Source of the DNA: Sideroxydans sp.
GTDB lineage: Bacteria > Pseudomonadota > Gammaproteobacteria > Burkholderiales > Gallionellaceae
DNA: 32,483 nucleotides
Direction of reading: 5' to 3'
Assembly (NCBI GenBank): GCA_028687425.1
Contig: JAQUAD010000031.1
Coordinates: 1 to 32,483, forward strand
Positions 31,271 to 32,483 of the stretch are shown one piece after another. Under the pieces are notes generated by a model. It was not told where the DNA came from. It did not search any database and saw only the letters and a program-made list of their open reading frames with translations. The position numbers were made by a program, and so were the translations under genes. Numbering within the stretch: position 1 is the stretch's first letter; each line of letters starts with the position of its first letter.

Positions 31271-32483
31271 TCAGCCCTTCAGCTTGGCGAATGCCGCCGC
31301 CATCGCGCCGCCCATTGCGGGTTGCGCCGGTGCACGGTTGGCAGGTTTGCCGCCGTGCTTGCCCTGCCCGCGGTTGTCGCGCGGGGCTGCGCCGGCGGGC
31401 CTGCTGCTCTGTTGCCCGGCCGTATCTGTCAGGCGCATGGTCAGCGCGATGCGCTTGCGCTTCTCGTCCACTTCCAGCACCTTCACCTTCACCACCTGCC
31501 CCGCTTTCACCACCGTGTGCGGGTCTTTGACGAAGGTGTTGGACAGTGCCGAGATATGCACCAGACCATCCTGATGCACGCCGATGTCCACGAACGCGCC
31601 GAAGGCCGCCACGTTGGTCACCACGCCTTCGAGGATCATGTCCGGCTGCAGGTCGGAGATCTCTTCCACGCCTTCCTTGAAGGTCGCGGTGGTGAACTCG
31701 GGGCGCGGGTCGCGGCCGGGTTTTTCCAGTTCCTTCAGGATGTCGCTGATGGTCGGGATGCCGAACTTCTCGTCCTGATATTTGGACGGGCTGAGCGATT
31801 GCAGCAGATTGCTGTTGCCGATCACACCCTTGATGTCCTGCTTGATGTCTTCAAGGATGCGCTGCACCAGCGGATACGATTCCGGGTGCACCGCCGACGC
31901 GTCGAGCGGATCGTTGCCGCCCATGATGCGCAGGAAGCCCGCCGCCTGCTCGAAAGTCTTCTCGCCCAGACGCGGCACTTCCATCAGCTGGGAACGGCTG
32001 GCGAAGCGGCCCTTGGCATCGCGGTGATGCACGATGGCCTGCGCCACGCTGCTGCTCAGGCCGGAAACGCGTGCCAGCAAAGGTGCCGACGCCGTGTTCA
32101 CATCCACGCCCACCGCGTTCACGCAGTCTTCCACCACCGCATCCAGCGAACGCGCCAGCTGGAACTGGCTCACGTCGTGCTGGTATTGGCCGACGCCGAT
32201 GGACTTGGGATCGATCTTCACCAGCTCGGCCAGCGGATCTTGCAGACGGCGTGCAATGGATACCGCGCCGCGCAAGCTCACATCCAGCTCCGGCAGTTCC
32301 TTGGAAGCGAACTCGGACGCGGAATACACCGACGCACCCGCTTCGGACACCACGATGCTGGTCAGCTTGAGTTCGGGATGCAGCTTGATCAGCTCGTGCG
32401 CCAGGCGGTCGGTCTCGCGTGAGGCCGTGCCGTTGCCGATGGCGATCAGCGCTGCGCCGTGCTTCTGCGCCATTTGTGCCAGG
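31271..32483 (-). CDS. tex: Tex transcription accessory protein, C-terminal part (5' end outside window)
   Basis: The frame is open to the last base; about 403 residues of roughly 770 are visible. Visible parts: the YqgF-like nuclease-fold end ([13 protein letters not shown]), the helix-hairpin-helix region ([22 protein letters not shown], in part, and [17 protein letters not shown]), and the S1 RNA-binding domain ([48 protein letters not shown]) near 300-370. A Gly/Ala/Pro-rich basic tail ends the protein. Tex binds nucleic acid and affects transcript elongation and stability. The start lies beyond the window on the minus strand. Confidence 0.93.
   Translation of the reverse strand, partial: LAQMAQKHGAALIAIGNGTASRETDRLAHELIKLHPELKLTSIVVSEAGASVYSASEFASKELPELDVSLRGAVSIARRLQDPLAELVKIDPKSIGVGQYQHDVSQFQLARSLDAVVEDCVNAVGVDVNTASAPLLARVSGLSSSVAQAIVHHRDAKGRFASRSQLMEVPRLGEKTFEQAAGFLRIMGGNDPLDASAVHPESYPLVQRILEDIKQDIKGVIGNSNLLQSLSPSKYQDEKFGIPTISDILKELEKPGRDPRPEFTTATFKEGVEEISDLQPDMILEGVVTNVAAFGAFVDIGVHQDGLVHISALSNTFVKDPHTVVKAGQVVKVKVLEVDEKRKRIALTMRLTDTAGQQSSRPAGAAPRDNRGQGKHGGKPANRAPAQPAMGGAMAAAFAKLKG

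Overview
The window reads as a GC-rich betaproteobacterial chromosome segment, most likely from the Nitrosomonadales and possibly an iron- or metal-oxidising Gallionellaceae-like lineage. That placement is inferred from gene content and protein style; there is no rRNA gene here to confirm it. No transposase, integrase, phage gene, CRISPR array or origin was seen.

Layout. (1) 1-5556, minus strand: a secreted-protein operon. It begins with a giant surface protein (SdrD-B-like repeats, then an IPT/TIG-like domain, then a right-handed beta-helix) that is cut by one in-frame TAA at 2413-2415, and it runs into the N-terminus of a multicopper oxidase that leaves the window. (2) 5795-16972, minus strand: an exopolysaccharide cluster of Wzx/Wzy type: outer-membrane exporter, Wzz-like copolymerase, GH16 glycanase (broken by an in-frame TGA), hexapeptide acetyltransferase, flippase, polymerase-like membrane protein, sulfotransferase and GT2 glycosyltransferase; then, after a 355-base gap, the initiating sugar transferase and an SDR epimerase. 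The polymer may be acetylated and sulfated. (3) 17147-19124: tRNA-Val, gltX, tRNA-Ala and two identical tRNA-Glu genes. (4) 19197-26041, minus strand: a SUF iron-sulfur assembly operon, an unknown 137-residue protein followed by SufB, SufC, SufD, SufS, SufU, SufT, a Rieske ferredoxin and a DUF1840 protein. (5) 26169-30832, minus strand: class II fumarase, a 64-residue membrane protein and a cbb3-type oxidase whose CcoN, CcoO and a diheme CcoP-like part are fused into one 1016-residue chain. (6) 31049-32483, minus strand: a DUF3820 protein and the C-terminal half of Tex.

How the genes fit together. The SUF operon supplies Fe-S clusters, the cbb3 oxidase points to respiration at low oxygen, and the multicopper oxidase, giant surface protein and (possibly sulfated) polysaccharide suggest an extracellular metal- or mineral-interacting surface. 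This last link is inference from adjacency. The most notable signals are the two nonsense codons that each split a single reading frame inside a protein domain of an exported protein, the CcoN-O-P fusion, and a dyad that overlaps the SUF promoter and the fumC stop codon.
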